From contig JAFGXD010000090.1 in assembly GCA_016936815.1 (NCBI GenBank), forward strand, positions 1 to 64,000: a DNA stretch of 64,000 bases. The letters are read 5' to 3'. Shown here piece after piece: positions 10,801 through 19,244 of the stretch (the first letter of the stretch is position 1; every line of letters begins with the position of its first letter). Under the pieces are notes generated by a model. The model was not told where the DNA came from. It did no database searches and was given only the letters and a program-made list of their open reading frames with translations. The stretch is from Bacteroidales bacterium. GTDB lineage: Bacteria > Bacteroidota > Bacteroidia > Bacteroidales > GWF2-38-335. Made by a program: the position numbers and the translations under genes.

Positions 10801-11305
10801 CTTAGTGAACTTAGTAATGTTTAATTCTCCTGTGCCTGTGGATGGTATTTTCTACATTGGTTACCAAATAAGCTATGCTTATCCAGATACTGTTGTTATT
10901 AGCATGGCAAACGACAGAGGTCCCGGAGGTGTAAATACTCTTTACTGTAGAAAAGACGGTAATTGGCAATCGGCAACCGATTTGTTTGGAGTTTCTACTT
11001 CCTCGGGAATGAGAGTTCTGGGTTGTGTTACCGATATTCAGATAATTGAATTCGAAGATAATATGGCACTTATTTATCCTAATCCATCATCAGGGATTTT
11101 TACAATTGATTTGTCTGCTGCCGAAATTAGAGAATTTGACCTGAAAGTGTTTGATATTACTGGTAAATTAATTGATGCTAAGGTCGTTAAGAATGATTTG
11201 GGTATATACGAATTAAATCTTGAAAATAGTAATTCAGGTATTTATTTCATTAAAATGATTATTAACGGAAATAACATTACAAGAAAAGTTTCATTAGTGA
11301 AATAA
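7850..11305 (+). CDS. T9SS-secreted trypsin-fold serine protease with SprB and PKD domains
   Basis: A secreted endopeptidase of 1151 residues. I start it at the ATG giving MKKLLVLF, because the possible upstream start lies inside the hppA terminator. A signal peptide ends at AIAQ. A propeptide-like region covers about residues 25-190. The protease domain (about 200-470) resembles lysyl-endopeptidase-type enzymes: catalytic His in LTADHCG, Asp in GSDFFLVEL and Ser in GGSSGSP. Several paired cysteines fit an extracellular enzyme. Two SprB-like repeats (SCWGYNDGSI, GECDGAIDI) and three PKD domains follow, then a module of about 150 residues and a T9SS type A tail (IYPNPSSG). A TATTTTTG box at 7806-7813 may be its promoter. 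Lysine specificity cannot be read with certainty. Confidence 0.88.
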   Translation: MKKLLVLFASALLLITNTAIAQISTGGKPVSFVYKNLSDNIGKIEIPAPNMELILQEDNQAEKNGSFYKIGRYINADINLMESGTWTELPDGGKIFRISLKCEGAEALNAVYSDFYLPENTVLYIYNKNKKHVIGGFTDFNNRDDRSFVHEIVQGDEITLEYYQPAGVDEMPSLNIEQIGYTYRSSHLDAYKDVKDFGGSDNCQVNANCSPEGDNWQNQKRGAVRILLTVGTGMGWCSGSVINNTNEDCTPYILTADHCGNGATVANLNQWIFYFNYEAPTCSNPSSEGTLANQSMTGCALIAHGGDEGDAGSDFFLVELNEEIPDSYQPYYNGWNREDVAATSGVSIHHPSGDIKKISTFTSTLVTASWSGTYNAHWRVTWAATTNGYGVTEGGSSGSPIFNQAGLIVGDLTGGSSYCTATSSPDLYGKFSYSWESNGTTDGEKLKPWLDPANTGVMSLNGKDFSTCGIATITVTGTATGVSCWGYNDGSIDISASGGTPPYSYVWSHGPTTEDVSGLPAGNYSVTVTDSENVTGTQSFTVNAGTPIEIAGTITEATAGECDGAIDITVTPAGSYTFYWSNTSTIEDLTNLCPDSYFVVVTDANGCDTSATFVVVEEGVVIQADFSGTPTSIMVTESVNFTDASYGSVTSWNWTFTGGTPGTSTDQNPTGIVYNTPGSYAVSLEVSDGTNNDTETKNGYIVVSPSTATVPVADFMGNPTTIPVGGSVDFTDLSDNVPTSWVWEFEGADVGISTDQHPAGITYSTAGFYFVKLKVTNSAGSDSLTKIDYIAVVLDTSSTAPIIDFDASVRLISTGETVDFTDLSANYPISWTWTFNGGTPNSSTDQHPLNISYNTPGIYSVTLAATNSAGTSSLTKTDYIVVTDFPTAEICDTITNVMTGEGIGYKSLTSTWGYLPGHNGKFVTAYADRIENYMFSQVTGFLYPVHKANNGGGKVVFTVWNEDGSLPDSILGTKNVNVSAIGTNLVNLVMFNSPVPVDGIFYIGYQISYAYPDTVVISMANDRGPGGVNTLYCRKDGNWQSATDLFGVSTSSGMRVLGCVTDIQIIEFEDNMALIYPNPSSGIFTIDLSAAEIREFDLKVFDITGKLIDAKVVKNDLGIYELNLENSNSGIYFIKMIINGNNITRKVSLVK

Positions 11306-11319
11306 ACCTTCCTAAGAAA

Positions 11320-11850
11320 CTATTCGGGAAACCTGAATCCGTTTAGAAATAGGGATTTGTAATTGTAGTTTACCTCTTCAACTGAGTAAACCATTAGTAC
11401 TACCAGAAAATGGTTATCGGCCCATGCTTTAATGTCGTATTGGTAATTATTTTCATCTTCCCAAAAATCGATAACTCCGGTAGCTTTTGGATTCGATTCC
11501 ATTATATGTCCCATTCCATATCCGGCAGTTCGCGTAATTTTATACTGAGTTTGCAAAAAATCAAGATATTGAGTTAATAAATTATTCAATTCATCTTTTT
11601 CTGAATCAATAAAAACAGTTCCTAAATCAACTAAAATCAAATAGTAAAAGGCATCTCCAAAACTTGCTTTACCAATATACATATTCAAACTATCTTCGGA
11701 TTTTTGAATTTCAAAACTTCCAGGATTAACAGGAAAATAAGCATAACATCCTGAAGAGGAAATAGCATATTTAGCAAACTGTGGAACATCCTGAGATACA
11801 GATACTAAACTTGTAACTAAGAATAGCAGGGAAAGCAAAAGTTTATTCAT
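11320..11850 (-). CDS. Secreted protein of unknown function
   Basis: A 176-residue protein with an N-terminal signal peptide (residues 1-19, cleavage before Gln in SVSQ). The mature part has mixed alpha/beta composition with many aromatic residues. I recognise no domain. The pattern (a self-contained domain of about 150 residues after a signal peptide, no lipobox) suggests a periplasmic protein. It converges with the protease gene, leaving only 14 bases between the stops. On the minus strand a TAATATTG sequence about 15 bp upstream is a one-mismatch -7 element, so it may be transcribed alone. Confidence 0.7.
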   Translation of the reverse strand: MNKLLLSLLFLVTSLVSVSQDVPQFAKYAISSSGCYAYFPVNPGSFEIQKSEDSLNMYIGKASFGDAFYYLILVDLGTVFIDSEKDELNNLLTQYLDFLQTQYKITRTAGYGMGHIMESNPKATGVIDFWEDENNYQYDIKAWADNHFLVVLMVYSVEEVNYNYKSLFLNGFRFPE

Positions 11851-11973
11851 AATGGTATTTTTTGCAATATTACAAAACCATATAATATCATTAACAAGAA
11901 AATGAAAAATCTTGGCATTAATTTTGTTTTAAAAGAATTGAAAAGCAACTTTGTCAACTCAACATATTTTCAG

Positions 11974-11998
11974 CCTGTCGGTGTAAACCGGCAGGTTT
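11974..11998. terminator. Hairpin next to the DUF3108 stop codon
   Basis: CCTGTCGGT (11974-11982) pairs with ACCGGCAGG (11987-11995) with one G-U pair and a four-base loop. It begins directly after the stop codon of the minus-strand DUF3108 gene. The T-rich tract (TTTTATTTT) is on the plus-strand side, so as a minus-strand terminator it lacks a good U-tract. It may instead protect the RNA 3' end. Confidence 0.45.
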
Positions 11999-12804
11999 TA
12001 TTTTGTTTGTAAAGCATCCTCGGGATGTCTTATATTTGTCCCCTTTTCGAAATATGCCTTTATTGAGCCCAAAAAAATCTTTGCTTCAACCAAAATTGGA
12101 ATGTGGTTTTTATCGTCTGTTACCCAAACATAATGACCTTCACCTTTGGTAAAAATTGTGCCATCGGGCATTATAGCCGAAAGTTTTATGCAACGGTAAG
12201 ATTTATCGTTTCTAGCCTTTATTGTTTCTTTACCCAGATATACTACAAATGCTTTATAAAAATTGTTGTCGACAATAAAAGTTATGGGAATTTTATCGCC
12301 AATTTGTTTGTCGGAAAAATCTATGTTTCTTGCATAATAAACCGCCGAAAGTACATCGAAAACACAGGGTTTTAGTTCGAAAGTATCTTTTGAAAAAGGC
12401 TTATCTGAGTTTTCTGTTTGAGTATAGATTTTTTTTTGTTTATAATCGAATTTATACTGATTATCGGTGTTGAAACCTCCTTCCGATGTTTTTCTTTTGT
12501 AAAAAACCGGTTTTAAATCGGATGATCTGATGGTTGTTTCATAATAATCTCTAACCCTAAAAATCCAGTCATATTTTTTATGAGACCAGCCATAACTAAC
12601 TAATTTATAAGTTTTTGGGCTTGGGGTAGAATCTGACTTAACTGTAAAAAACACTTCAGCGGCATTTATCCAAACCAAGCCCCAATGAAAATATACCTGA
12701 AATTCTAGTTTTTCCCCCGGCTTAAAAGTCGTATTACTTACATTACACTGCGATGACGAAAAAATTGAAATTGAAAGAAAAACAAACAAAAGTATTTTTC
12801 CCAT
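11998..12804 (-). CDS. DUF3108 domain-containing exported protein
   Basis: A 268-residue protein with an N-terminal signal sequence (residues 1-19; the Cys after SSSQ may also make it a lipoprotein) followed by one DUF3108 domain spanning nearly the whole mature chain. Family features visible are the opening PGEKLEFQVYFHWG, the central motif KPCVFDVLSAVYYAR and the late IPILVEAKIFLGSIKAYF. Members are periplasmic or outer-membrane-associated beta-rich proteins of unsettled function, common in Bacteroidota. It lies 3 bases downstream of the thiamine-binding protein gene on the same strand, so the two are probably co-transcribed, although no functional link is obvious. Confidence 0.85.
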   Translation of the reverse strand: MGKILLFVFLSISIFSSSQCNVSNTTFKPGEKLEFQVYFHWGLVWINAAEVFFTVKSDSTPSPKTYKLVSYGWSHKKYDWIFRVRDYYETTIRSSDLKPVFYKRKTSEGGFNTDNQYKFDYKQKKIYTQTENSDKPFSKDTFELKPCVFDVLSAVYYARNIDFSDKQIGDKIPITFIVDNNFYKAFVVYLGKETIKARNDKSYRCIKLSAIMPDGTIFTKGEGHYVWVTDDKNHIPILVEAKIFLGSIKAYFEKGTNIRHPEDALQTK

Positions 12805-12807
12805 AAA

Positions 12808-13119
12808 CTAGATATTAACAGGACCAATTTTGTTTTCTATTGATTCCAATTTCTTTTTCAGTCTGCCAGTTTGCCCTTTTCTAATATCAAATTTTATTGA
12901 AGAATAAATTCTATTACTGTGAGGTTCAAGTACTAGATAAGATTTATTAATTATTTCCAGAGCTTCTTCCATTGTGTTGGTTTCAATAATTGTTCCCATG
13001 GCTGTTAGTTTATAATCGCAACCGGAATTTCTAATCATTTCAATTACTTTGCTAACATAAGCACTTACAGAATCTCCCTTATCTGTTGGAAACATTGCAA
13101 ATTCGAGTAATACAGACAT
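12808..13119 (-). CDS. MTH1187-family thiamine-binding protein
   Basis: A 103-residue cytoplasmic protein of the MTH1187/YqgV (DUF77) family, ferredoxin-like folds that assemble as tetramers and bind thiamine or a related ligand. Family features are the opening VLLEFAMFPTDKGDSVSAYV, the central GCDYKLTAMGTIIE and the C-terminal basic RKGQTGRLKKKLESI. The length is typical. It is the first gene of a two-gene unit with the DUF3108 gene. No TPP riboswitch is visible upstream, so the thiamine link rests only on the family. Confidence 0.85.
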   Translation of the reverse strand: MSVLLEFAMFPTDKGDSVSAYVSKVIEMIRNSGCDYKLTAMGTIIETNTMEEALEIINKSYLVLEPHSNRIYSSIKFDIRKGQTGRLKKKLESIENKIGPVNI

Positions 13120-13174
13120 ATTTGTTTGATTTTAGTTTATTAATAAATTCAAGAAAAAGCAAATTTGCTTGCTC

Positions 13175-13182
13175 CAAATTTA
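13175..13182 (-). promoter_or_regulatory. Candidate -7 element for the thiamine-binding protein unit
   Basis: On the minus strand TAAATTTG exactly matches TAnnTTTG, about 55 bp upstream of the ATG. No clear TTG lies at the expected -33 spacing, so support comes from the -7 box alone. Confidence 0.4.
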
Positions 13183-13219
13183 CGTGAAAAAATTTGATAA
13201 TAATAAACTATTTTATTAC

Positions 13220-13305
13220 AAAGGGTTATAGATTCTGCCTTTTCTATATGAATGTGCATGGGTTCGTGATTTTAATTACTGAAAAAGCAGATTCTATAAC
13301 CCTTT
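13220..13305. repeat. Near-perfect 25-bp inverted repeat with 36-base spacer
   Basis: The arms at 13220-13244 and 13281-13305 are reverse complements at 23 of 25 positions; the outermost 13 bases (AAAGGGTTATAGA) are perfect. The RNA from either strand would fold into a long hairpin with a 36-base loop. Neither side carries the T-tract of a terminator, and no clear target-site duplication is visible. It sits between the thiamine-binding protein promoter and the metH control region. It could be a miniature inverted-repeat element, a small structured RNA or a protein-binding site. Confidence 0.7.
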
Positions 13306-13494
13306 ATCTACAATCCGGTTGGCATAGTACAAAGTTATGAATTTTTAATAAAATTAATTTATCCGATAAGAACAATATTAGGAAAAACACTTTATAAAAA
13401 TACAAAAATCGGACACATTTTCATTATACTTCGGATGCAATTAATAAGGATTTGAATCTCCTTAACAATCTTACGTGCATAATACAATTTTTTA

Positions 13495-13502
13495 TATCTT
13501 TG
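13495..13502 (+). promoter_or_regulatory. Candidate -7 element for the metH leader
   Basis: TATCTTTG matches TAnnTTTG and would start transcription near 13509, about 30 bases before the riboswitch. No convincing -33 TTG is present at standard spacing. Confidence 0.45.
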
Positions 13503-13540
13503 CAACACAATTCAATCATTCTTTTTTCGGGAATGTTTTG

Positions 13541-13646
13541 ATTATAAAGAGGAGTGGAGAGAACAGGCTCTGCGAAACTCCGGCAACCATCCCAACGATT
13601 TCTGTGGGGAAAAGGTGCCAAAACCTGCCCAAAAGGGGATTATAAT
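13541..13646 (+). ncRNA. SAM-I (S-box) riboswitch
   Basis: The hallmark conserved elements occur in order: GGAG..., then GCGAAACTCCGGCAACC closing helix P2 and entering P3, a P3 hairpin, then AAGGTGCCAAAACCTGCC for P4. Helix P1 can be closed by ATTATAA (13541-13547) and TTATAAT (13640-13646). It sits 14 bases before the metH start codon, the expected target. No terminator stem with a U-tract follows. The 3' strand of P1 includes GGGG close to the start codon, so control at translation initiation by SAM-dependent sequestration is more likely than attenuation. SAM binding would repress metH. Confidence 0.9.
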
Positions 13647-13660
13647 TAAAAATTAAAAAA

Positions 13661-16600
13661 ATGAAACCTGACATCAAAGAAATTTTAAAAAGCCGAATTC
13701 TTGTCCTCGATGGGGCAATGGGAACTCTAATTCAAAAGTACAAACTAAAAGAAGAAGATTTTAGAAGGGGATTTTTCGAAAATCATAGTATAGAATTAAA
13801 AGGCAATAACGACGTTCTTTCTCTTACCCGTCCCGATATTATTGCCGAAATTCACGAAAAATACCTTAGCGCAGGTGCCGATATTATTGAAACAAATTCC
13901 TTTAATGCAAATGGCATTTCACAGGCCGATTATGGTTTGGAAGACAGGGTTTATGAAATAAATTTTGCTTCTGCACAGATTGCTAAAGCTGCGGCACAGA
14001 AGTTTTCAACTTTAAAAAAGCCTCGATTTGTTGCAGGTTCAATTGGTCCTACAAACCGCTCAGCGTCTATGTCTCCCGATGTTGAGAATCCCGGCTTTAG
14101 AGCTGTAAATTTCGATTTGCTTGTTGAGGCTTATTACCATCAAGCTAAGGGTTTGATAGAGGGAGGTTGCGATTTGCTCTTAATTGAAACGGTTTTCGAT
14201 ACTCTTAACGCCAAAGCTGCCTTTTTTGCTGTTAATAAACTTATTGAAGAAAAAGTAAAAGTTATTCCGGTAATGATTTCGGGAACTATTACCGATGGCA
14301 GCGGAAGAATTCTTTCGGGACAAACTCTTGAGGCTTTCTATAATTCAATAGAACATTTCGATTTGCTTAGCGTGGGACTAAACTGTGCAATGGGAGCCGA
14401 GCAGCTTAAACCTTTTATTGAGGAACTTTCGGGTTTGTGCAAATTTAATCTTAGTGTTCATCCCAATGCCGGCTTGCCAAATCAGTTTGGCGAATACGAC
14501 CAGTCTGCTCAGGAAATGGCCGATATTGTTGAGAGTTTACTACAAAAAAACTTGCTTAATATTATTGGAGGATGTTGCGGAACTACTCCGGTTCATATTG
14601 AAAAACTTGCTGCATTGGCAGAGAATTACAGACCGAGAATTATTCCCGAAATCTCAATAAAAACAAAGCTTTCCGGTTTGGAAGCATTAACAATTGACAA
14701 AAATCGGAACTTTGTTAATATTGGCGAAAGAACTAATGTGGCGGGCTCAAAGAAATTTGCAAGATTAATTAAGGAAGAAAAATTCGATGAGGCTCTCTCG
14801 GTTGCTCGTGAGCAAGTTAATTCTGGCGGTCAGATTATAGACATTTGCATGGACGATGCAATGCTCGATGCTGAAAAGGCAATGGTAAACTTCCTTAATC
14901 TTATTGCCTCGGAACCCGAAATTGCTAAAGTGCCATTAATGATAGATTCATCTAAATGGTCGGTTTTGGAGGCAGGACTTAAATGTGTGCAGGGAAAATC
15001 TCTGGTAAATTCAATCTCGCTTAAGGAAGGCGAAGAAATTTTTGTTGAAAGAGCAAAGCTTATTAAAAACTATGGAGCATCTGCTGTGGTTATGCTCTTC
15101 GATGAAAAAGGTCAGGCCGATTCTTTTAAAAGAAAAATTGAAATTGCTGAAAGGTCTTACAAAATACTATGCGAAAAAGCCGATTTTCCTGCCGAAAATA
15201 TTGTTTTCGACCCCAATATTCTGGCTATTGGAACAGGAATTAAGGAACATTCTAATTATGCAGTAGATTTTATTAATGCTACAAAATGGATTAAAGAAAA
15301 CCTTCCGTTTGCTAAAGTTTCCGGTGGAGTTTCTAATCTTTCTTTTGCTTTTAGAGGAAACGACAAAGTTCGTGAAGCCATGCATTCTGTGTTTCTTTAT
15401 CATGCAATAAAGGCCGGAATGGACATGGGAATTGTAAATCCCGGACTTTTGGAGGTTTACGATAATATTCCTCAAAATCTTCTAAAACTTGTTGAAGATG
15501 TAGTGCTTAACCGCAGAAAAGATGCCGCCGAACGATTAGTGGTTTTTGCACAAAGCATAAGCCAAACAGTAGCTGAAAGCGAACAAGAGGCAAGTTGGAG
15601 AAAAAACGATGTAAATCAACGCCTTAGCTATTCAATGATTAAAGGTATAGGCGATTTTCTTGAAACCGATGTTGAAGAAGCTCGTAAAAACTCCTCTTTT
15701 GCAATTAATGTAATAGAAGGCCCTTTAATGGACGGTATGAATAAGGTTGGAGAACTTTTCGGCTCAGGAAAAATGTTCCTTCCTCAGGTTGTTAAGTCGG
15801 CACGAATTATGAAAAAGGCCGTTTCTTTTCTTCTTCCGCACATTGAAAGTGAGAAGAATGCTGCAAACGACCGGTCATCTAATGGTAAAATTCTACTGGC
15901 AACAGTTAAAGGAGACGTTCACGATATTGGTAAGAACATTGTTGGGGTTGTATTGGCATGTAATAATTACGAAATAATTGATTTGGGAGTAATGGTAAGT
16001 GCCGAAAAAATTGTCCAAACTGCCATTAAGGAAAGTGTTGATATTATTGGTCTTTCCGGTCTTATTACCCCCTCGCTGGAAGAAATGGCCATTGTTGCAA
16101 GCGAAATGCAAGCGACAGGTTTAAAAATTCCTTTGCTAATTGGAGGAGCAACTACTTCAAAAATCCATACTGCACTAAAAATTAGGCCGAATTATTCGGG
16201 AGCTGTAGTTCATGTAAACGATGCCTCGCTTGCTGTTAATGTGGTTTCTAATCTTCTTTCCAAAGAAAAAAGCGAAAGTTTTATAATAAATCTAGAGCAA
16301 GAAAATTTACGACTTATTGAAAAGTATTCAAACAATTCAAAAAAATACATTTCGCCGGAAGAGGCCGACAAAAACAAACTAAAGACCAATTGGAAGGAAT
16401 TCGAAATTTCAAAGCCTAAAGTGTTGGGAATTACTAAGTTTGAAGAAATAAATATTTCAGAACTTTTGCCGTATATCGACTGGACATTCTTTTTCCATGC
16501 ATGGGAAATAAAGGGAAGATATCCGGCAATAATTAGCGACCCGGTTAAAGGCAAGGAAGCCAAAAAACTTTATGAAGAGGCACAAAACTATCTTAAGAAA

Positions 16601-17236
16601 ATTATCGACAACAAAATGCTGGTTGCCAAAGCAGTATGTGGCATTTTTCCGGCCAATTCGCTTGGAAACAATATAAAGCTAGTACATAACGAGGAAGAAT
16701 TCACCTTTCATTTTTACAGAAATCGTGAAGAAAAAGAAGCAGGAATACCGAATTTATGTCTTGCAGATTATATAGCGCCTGAGAATTCCGGTGTTCAGGA
16801 TTATATTGGAGCATTTGCAGTAACAGCGGGCATTAACGCCGATTATCATGCTAACAAATACAGAGAAGAACTTAACGATTTTGGGGCAATAATGATAAAA
16901 ATTCTGGCCGACCGTTTGGCCGAAGCTCTAACAGAATGGTTACACCGGAAAGTCAGGAAGGAAATTTGGGCTTATGTTCCCGAAGAAAATCTAACTCCTG
17001 CCGAACTTCTTACAGAAAAGTACAGAGGTATTCGACCTGCTTTCGGCTATCCTGCTTGTCCGGTCCATTCCGATAAAAAAATTCTTTTCAATTTACTTGA
17101 TGTTGAAAAAAATACAGGTATTCAGCTTACCGAAAATTTCTCTATGAATCCGGGAGCTTCGGTTTGCGGCTTGTACTTTTCTCATCCGCAGGCTAAGTAT
17201 TTTACGGTGGGGAAAGAGAGTAGTTTTGAGTTTTAA
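13661..17236 (+). CDS. metH: Cobalamin-dependent methionine synthase
   Basis: A full-length 1191-residue MetH, transferring methyl groups from methyltetrahydrofolate to homocysteine through a cobalamin cofactor in the cytoplasm. All four modules are present. The homocysteine domain (about 1-325) has zinc ligands in LNCAMG (C242) and GGCCGTTP (303-310). The pterin-binding domain covers about 345-610. The B12-binding domain has [10 protein letters not shown] near residue 755. The SAM-dependent reactivation domain is at the C-terminus ([10 protein letters not shown]). The start ATG is fixed by the riboswitch just upstream. The gene stands alone. With a reactivation domain and a SAM riboswitch, SAM acts both as repressor ligand and as repair co-substrate. 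Confidence 0.97.
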   Translation: MKPDIKEILKSRILVLDGAMGTLIQKYKLKEEDFRRGFFENHSIELKGNNDVLSLTRPDIIAEIHEKYLSAGADIIETNSFNANGISQADYGLEDRVYEINFASAQIAKAAAQKFSTLKKPRFVAGSIGPTNRSASMSPDVENPGFRAVNFDLLVEAYYHQAKGLIEGGCDLLLIETVFDTLNAKAAFFAVNKLIEEKVKVIPVMISGTITDGSGRILSGQTLEAFYNSIEHFDLLSVGLNCAMGAEQLKPFIEELSGLCKFNLSVHPNAGLPNQFGEYDQSAQEMADIVESLLQKNLLNIIGGCCGTTPVHIEKLAALAENYRPRIIPEISIKTKLSGLEALTIDKNRNFVNIGERTNVAGSKKFARLIKEEKFDEALSVAREQVNSGGQIIDICMDDAMLDAEKAMVNFLNLIASEPEIAKVPLMIDSSKWSVLEAGLKCVQGKSLVNSISLKEGEEIFVERAKLIKNYGASAVVMLFDEKGQADSFKRKIEIAERSYKILCEKADFPAENIVFDPNILAIGTGIKEHSNYAVDFINATKWIKENLPFAKVSGGVSNLSFAFRGNDKVREAMHSVFLYHAIKAGMDMGIVNPGLLEVYDNIPQNLLKLVEDVVLNRRKDAAERLVVFAQSISQTVAESEQEASWRKNDVNQRLSYSMIKGIGDFLETDVEEARKNSSFAINVIEGPLMDGMNKVGELFGSGKMFLPQVVKSARIMKKAVSFLLPHIESEKNAANDRSSNGKILLATVKGDVHDIGKNIVGVVLACNNYEIIDLGVMVSAEKIVQTAIKESVDIIGLSGLITPSLEEMAIVASEMQATGLKIPLLIGGATTSKIHTALKIRPNYSGAVVHVNDASLAVNVVSNLLSKEKSESFIINLEQENLRLIEKYSNNSKKYISPEEADKNKLKTNWKEFEISKPKVLGITKFEEINISELLPYIDWTFFFHAWEIKGRYPAIISDPVKGKEAKKLYEEAQNYLKKIIDNKMLVAKAVCGIFPANSLGNNIKLVHNEEEFTFHFYRNREEKEAGIPNLCLADYIAPENSGVQDYIGAFAVTAGINADYHANKYREELNDFGAIMIKILADRLAEALTEWLHRKVRKEIWAYVPEENLTPAELLTEKYRGIRPAFGYPACPVHSDKKILFNLLDVEKNTGIQLTENFSMNPGASVCGLYFSHPQAKYFTVGKESSFEF

Positions 17237-17284
17237 GTTGACATTATGCTAATAATTAGCTTGTTGGGGCTCGAGAGGGATTTG

Positions 17285-17332
17285 GTTTGTAAAGTTTATA
17301 AAGTTTGTAAAGTTCTTAAAGTTTGTAAAGTT
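17285..17332 (+). repeat. 9-bp tandem repeat array, unit GTTTGTAAA
   Basis: There are 5.3 copies of a 9-base unit: GTTTGTAAA, GTTTATAAA, GTTTGTAAA, GTTCTTAAA, GTTTGTAAA, then GTT. The reverse complement of the same unit forms the array at 19669-19722, about 2.3 kb away, on the other side of three small genes. Confidence 0.9.
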
Positions 17333-17654
17333 GGAATTGGAATTAGTTTTTAGTTTATAAGCTAACAGCTAAATGCCAAAACAAAAAATACCCCGCTAGG
17401 GGTTACATCTTTATACGAATGATTATTTTTGCCGATAAACCCGCCGTAGCATAAAGTTGTTTGAAGGAATAATTTGTTTTAGGCGGAACGGGGATAGTTT
17501 TGAGTTTTGCTAAATATTAGCTTATTAGAATTAACCAAAGCTTTACAATTGCAGAAAGAACCATAATGGAAATTCCCCCTTAGAAAAGAGAACCAGAGGG
17601 ATTGACTCGGGTGTATGAATGCTAAAAGCTTCCAAAAAATATTTCCACATCCCA

Positions 17655-17760
17655 AAAACATTTCTTACTATTGTAACCGGAATTAATAAATATTAAATGA
17701 AACTTGCTTTTTATAACAAACTTCACATATTTGCCCTATTGGGTAATATTTTTCGGGTTT
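17655..17760 (+). repeat. Leader repeat, copy A
   Basis: The first of three related sequences, each lying just upstream of a small gene. The core reads CCCAAAAACATTTCTTACTA followed by TTGTAACCGGAATTAATAAA. Further on, CTTG at 17704 and TATTTG near 17730 form a plausible -33/-7 promoter. Copy C (from about 19107) matches over most of the length; copy B (from about 18499) matches over the first 50 bases. Confidence 0.65.
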
Positions 17761-17816
17761 TTTGGAAAGTTTAGTACTTATAAATATATTGTGCATAATT
17801 TTAAACTAAACTCCAG

Positions 17817-18275
17817 ATGGCTAACTGGCAAATATTAAGCAGATTTGTTTACCCTCATGACGCTCACATGGCTAAAGGCTTCTTAGAGTCAGAAGGTATT
17901 CAGGTAATACTTAAAGATGAATTAACAACCCAAGTGAATAATTTCTATTCAAATGCTATTGGTGGAGTTAAGATTCTGGTTAGAGATGTAGACATTGAAC
18001 GAGGTATTGAGGTGTTAAAAGCCGGAGGTTTCATAAATACTGACTCGGAAGACTTAGCCAATCAAATCGAAATAGTAGAATTGACAAGGAATACAGATAT
18101 AAATTTTTGTCCCTTTTGTAAATCTAAAAACATTGGAAGGAAGAAAGAACCAAACATATTAACTATTGTAGTCTTTTTTATCCTAGGTGCTTTTTTTCCA
18201 ATATTTAAGAAATCATATAAGTGCTTCGATTGCAATAAAGCATGGAAATTCCAAAAGAAAAAAATAGACCAATAA
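17817..18275 (+). CDS. DUF2007 protein with zinc ribbon and membrane segment
   Basis: A 152-residue protein. Residues 1-75 match the DUF2007 'putative signal transducing protein' domain (a small PII-like fold): the pattern YPHDAHMAKGFLESEGIQVILKDE and the ending GGVKILVRDVDIERGIEVL are characteristic. A CPFC motif near residue 99 and a CFDC motif near residue 139 form a two-knuckle zinc ribbon interrupted by one hydrophobic helix (ILTIVVFFILGAFFP). The protein may therefore be membrane-anchored. Substrate and partner are unknown. It is the first of three single small genes with related leaders and is probably transcribed from the promoter in leader copy A. Confidence 0.8.
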   Translation: MANWQILSRFVYPHDAHMAKGFLESEGIQVILKDELTTQVNNFYSNAIGGVKILVRDVDIERGIEVLKAGGFINTDSEDLANQIEIVELTRNTDINFCPFCKSKNIGRKKEPNILTIVVFFILGAFFPIFKKSYKCFDCNKAWKFQKKKIDQ

Positions 18276-18609
18276 ATTAAATGTAGGCAGAACATTTCAC
18301 CCCCGACCCCACACCACCAAGAACCTTATTTGAAAAAAAACCGCGCTTTTCAGCACCTGTCCTGAGCTTGACCTTTGGGTAATCCGTGGCAAAGAAAAAC
18401 CGAAATTGTGATAAGGCGAAATTGCGATGAGGAGATGAAGAAATTATCTAACTATTCAAAGGCATAGAACGCCACAGGCAAAGAACAAAAACTGTTTCCC
18501 CATCCCAAAAACACTTCTTAATATTGTAACCAAAATTAACAAAACCTTTATGTAACCTTTACACACTGAAAAAATAAAAAACAAAGAATCGTTATTATTG
18601 AACTGAACT
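18276..18609. other. Non-coding spacer with leader copy B
   Basis: These 334 bases contain a segment around 18341-18420 (GCGCTTTTCAGC, then ATCCGTGGCAAAG) that resembles sequence after the third small gene (19590-19635). Leader copy B follows from 18499. A minus-strand frame at 18456-18800 overlaps the acetyltransferase gene and is rejected. Confidence 0.5.
18499..18550 (+). repeat. Leader repeat, copy B
   Basis: The sequence CCCATCCCAAAAACACTTCT followed by TAATATTGTAACCAAAATTA is nearly identical to copy A over about 50 bases. Similarity ends shortly before the next gene, whose start lies about 60 bases downstream. Confidence 0.65.
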
Positions 18610-19080
18610 ATGATGAGAATAGAAAAAATTTCCGAAAATAAGAAACAGTTCCTTGACTTATTGTTGTTGGCAGACGAGCAGGAAAACATGATTGACAAGT
18701 ATTTGTCGAGCGGGGATTTGTTTGCATTATTTGAAAACGATTTGAAAAGTGTTTGCGTTGTAGTACCTATAAATAGCGATACTTGCGAGTTAAAAAACAT
18801 AGCTACTTATGAGAAATATCAAGGCAAGGGCTACGGGAGAGCATTGATAAATTACATTTCTGATTTTTACAAAAACGATTACAAAACAATGCTTGTCGGT
18901 ACAGGTGAAACACCGGCAATATTATCGTTTTATGAAGGTTGTGGATTTGAAAAGTCTCATAAAATTAAGAATTTTTTTACTGACAATTACGACCACCCAA
19001 TGTTCGATGGTGACATACAACTTGTTGATATGATTTATCTTAAAAAAGATTTGAAAACTAATACTATTTTTGGCTTATGA
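18610..19080 (+). CDS. GNAT-family N-acetyltransferase
   Basis: A 156-residue acetyltransferase of the GNAT superfamily, predicted to move an acetyl group from acetyl-CoA to an amine in the cytoplasm. The acetyl-CoA pyrophosphate-binding motif A is clear: [14 protein letters not shown] (Q/R-x-x-G-x-G/A type) around residues 75-90, preceded by beta strand [11 protein letters not shown] and followed by the C-terminal [11 protein letters not shown] typical of the fold. The substrate cannot be predicted. Two adjacent ATG codons are possible starts. It sits between two other small genes with related leaders and is not in an operon with either. Confidence 0.85.
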   Translation: MMRIEKISENKKQFLDLLLLADEQENMIDKYLSSGDLFALFENDLKSVCVVVPINSDTCELKNIATYEKYQGKGYGRALINYISDFYKNDYKTMLVGTGETPAILSFYEGCGFEKSHKIKNFFTDNYDHPMFDGDIQLVDMIYLKKDLKTNTIFGL

Positions 19081-19106
19081 AAATTGTCAAAACCTCTTAT
19101 TTCACC

Positions 19107-19230
19107 ACCACAAAAACTTTTCCTATTATTGTAAATGGAATTAATAAATAATATATGCAAATCACTTTTTCTAAAAACTCGTAAATATTTGTCTTTTTTG
19201 GGCAATATTATACAGTTATTCTTGGAAATA
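19107..19230 (+). repeat. Leader repeat, copy C
   Basis: The sequence CCACAAAAACTTTTCCTATT followed by ATTGTAAATGGAATTAATAA aligns with copy A. The similarity continues through the TATTTG promoter-like box (copy A CACATATTTGCC, copy C GTAAATATTTGTC) and the following GGG-CAATATT segment. It lies directly upstream of the third small gene. Confidence 0.65.
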
Positions 19231-19244
19231 TAGAACAGATATTT

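Larger units (their letters stand above)
17237..17816. other. Non-coding stretch with repeats at the left end of a small-gene island
   Basis: These 580 bases hold an AT palindrome after metH (GCTAATAATTAGC), a 9-bp tandem array (17285-17332), a small ACCCCGCTAGGGGT hairpin near 17390 followed by degenerate sequence, and from about 17655 the leader shared with the next two genes. A minus-strand reading frame of 60 codons at 17479-17661 is not credible as a gene. Confidence 0.55.

Noticed and set aside
13424-13621. Minus-strand reading frame of 65 codons upstream of metH
   Set aside because: It is the reverse strand of the SAM-I riboswitch; the conserved aptamer explains the sequence.
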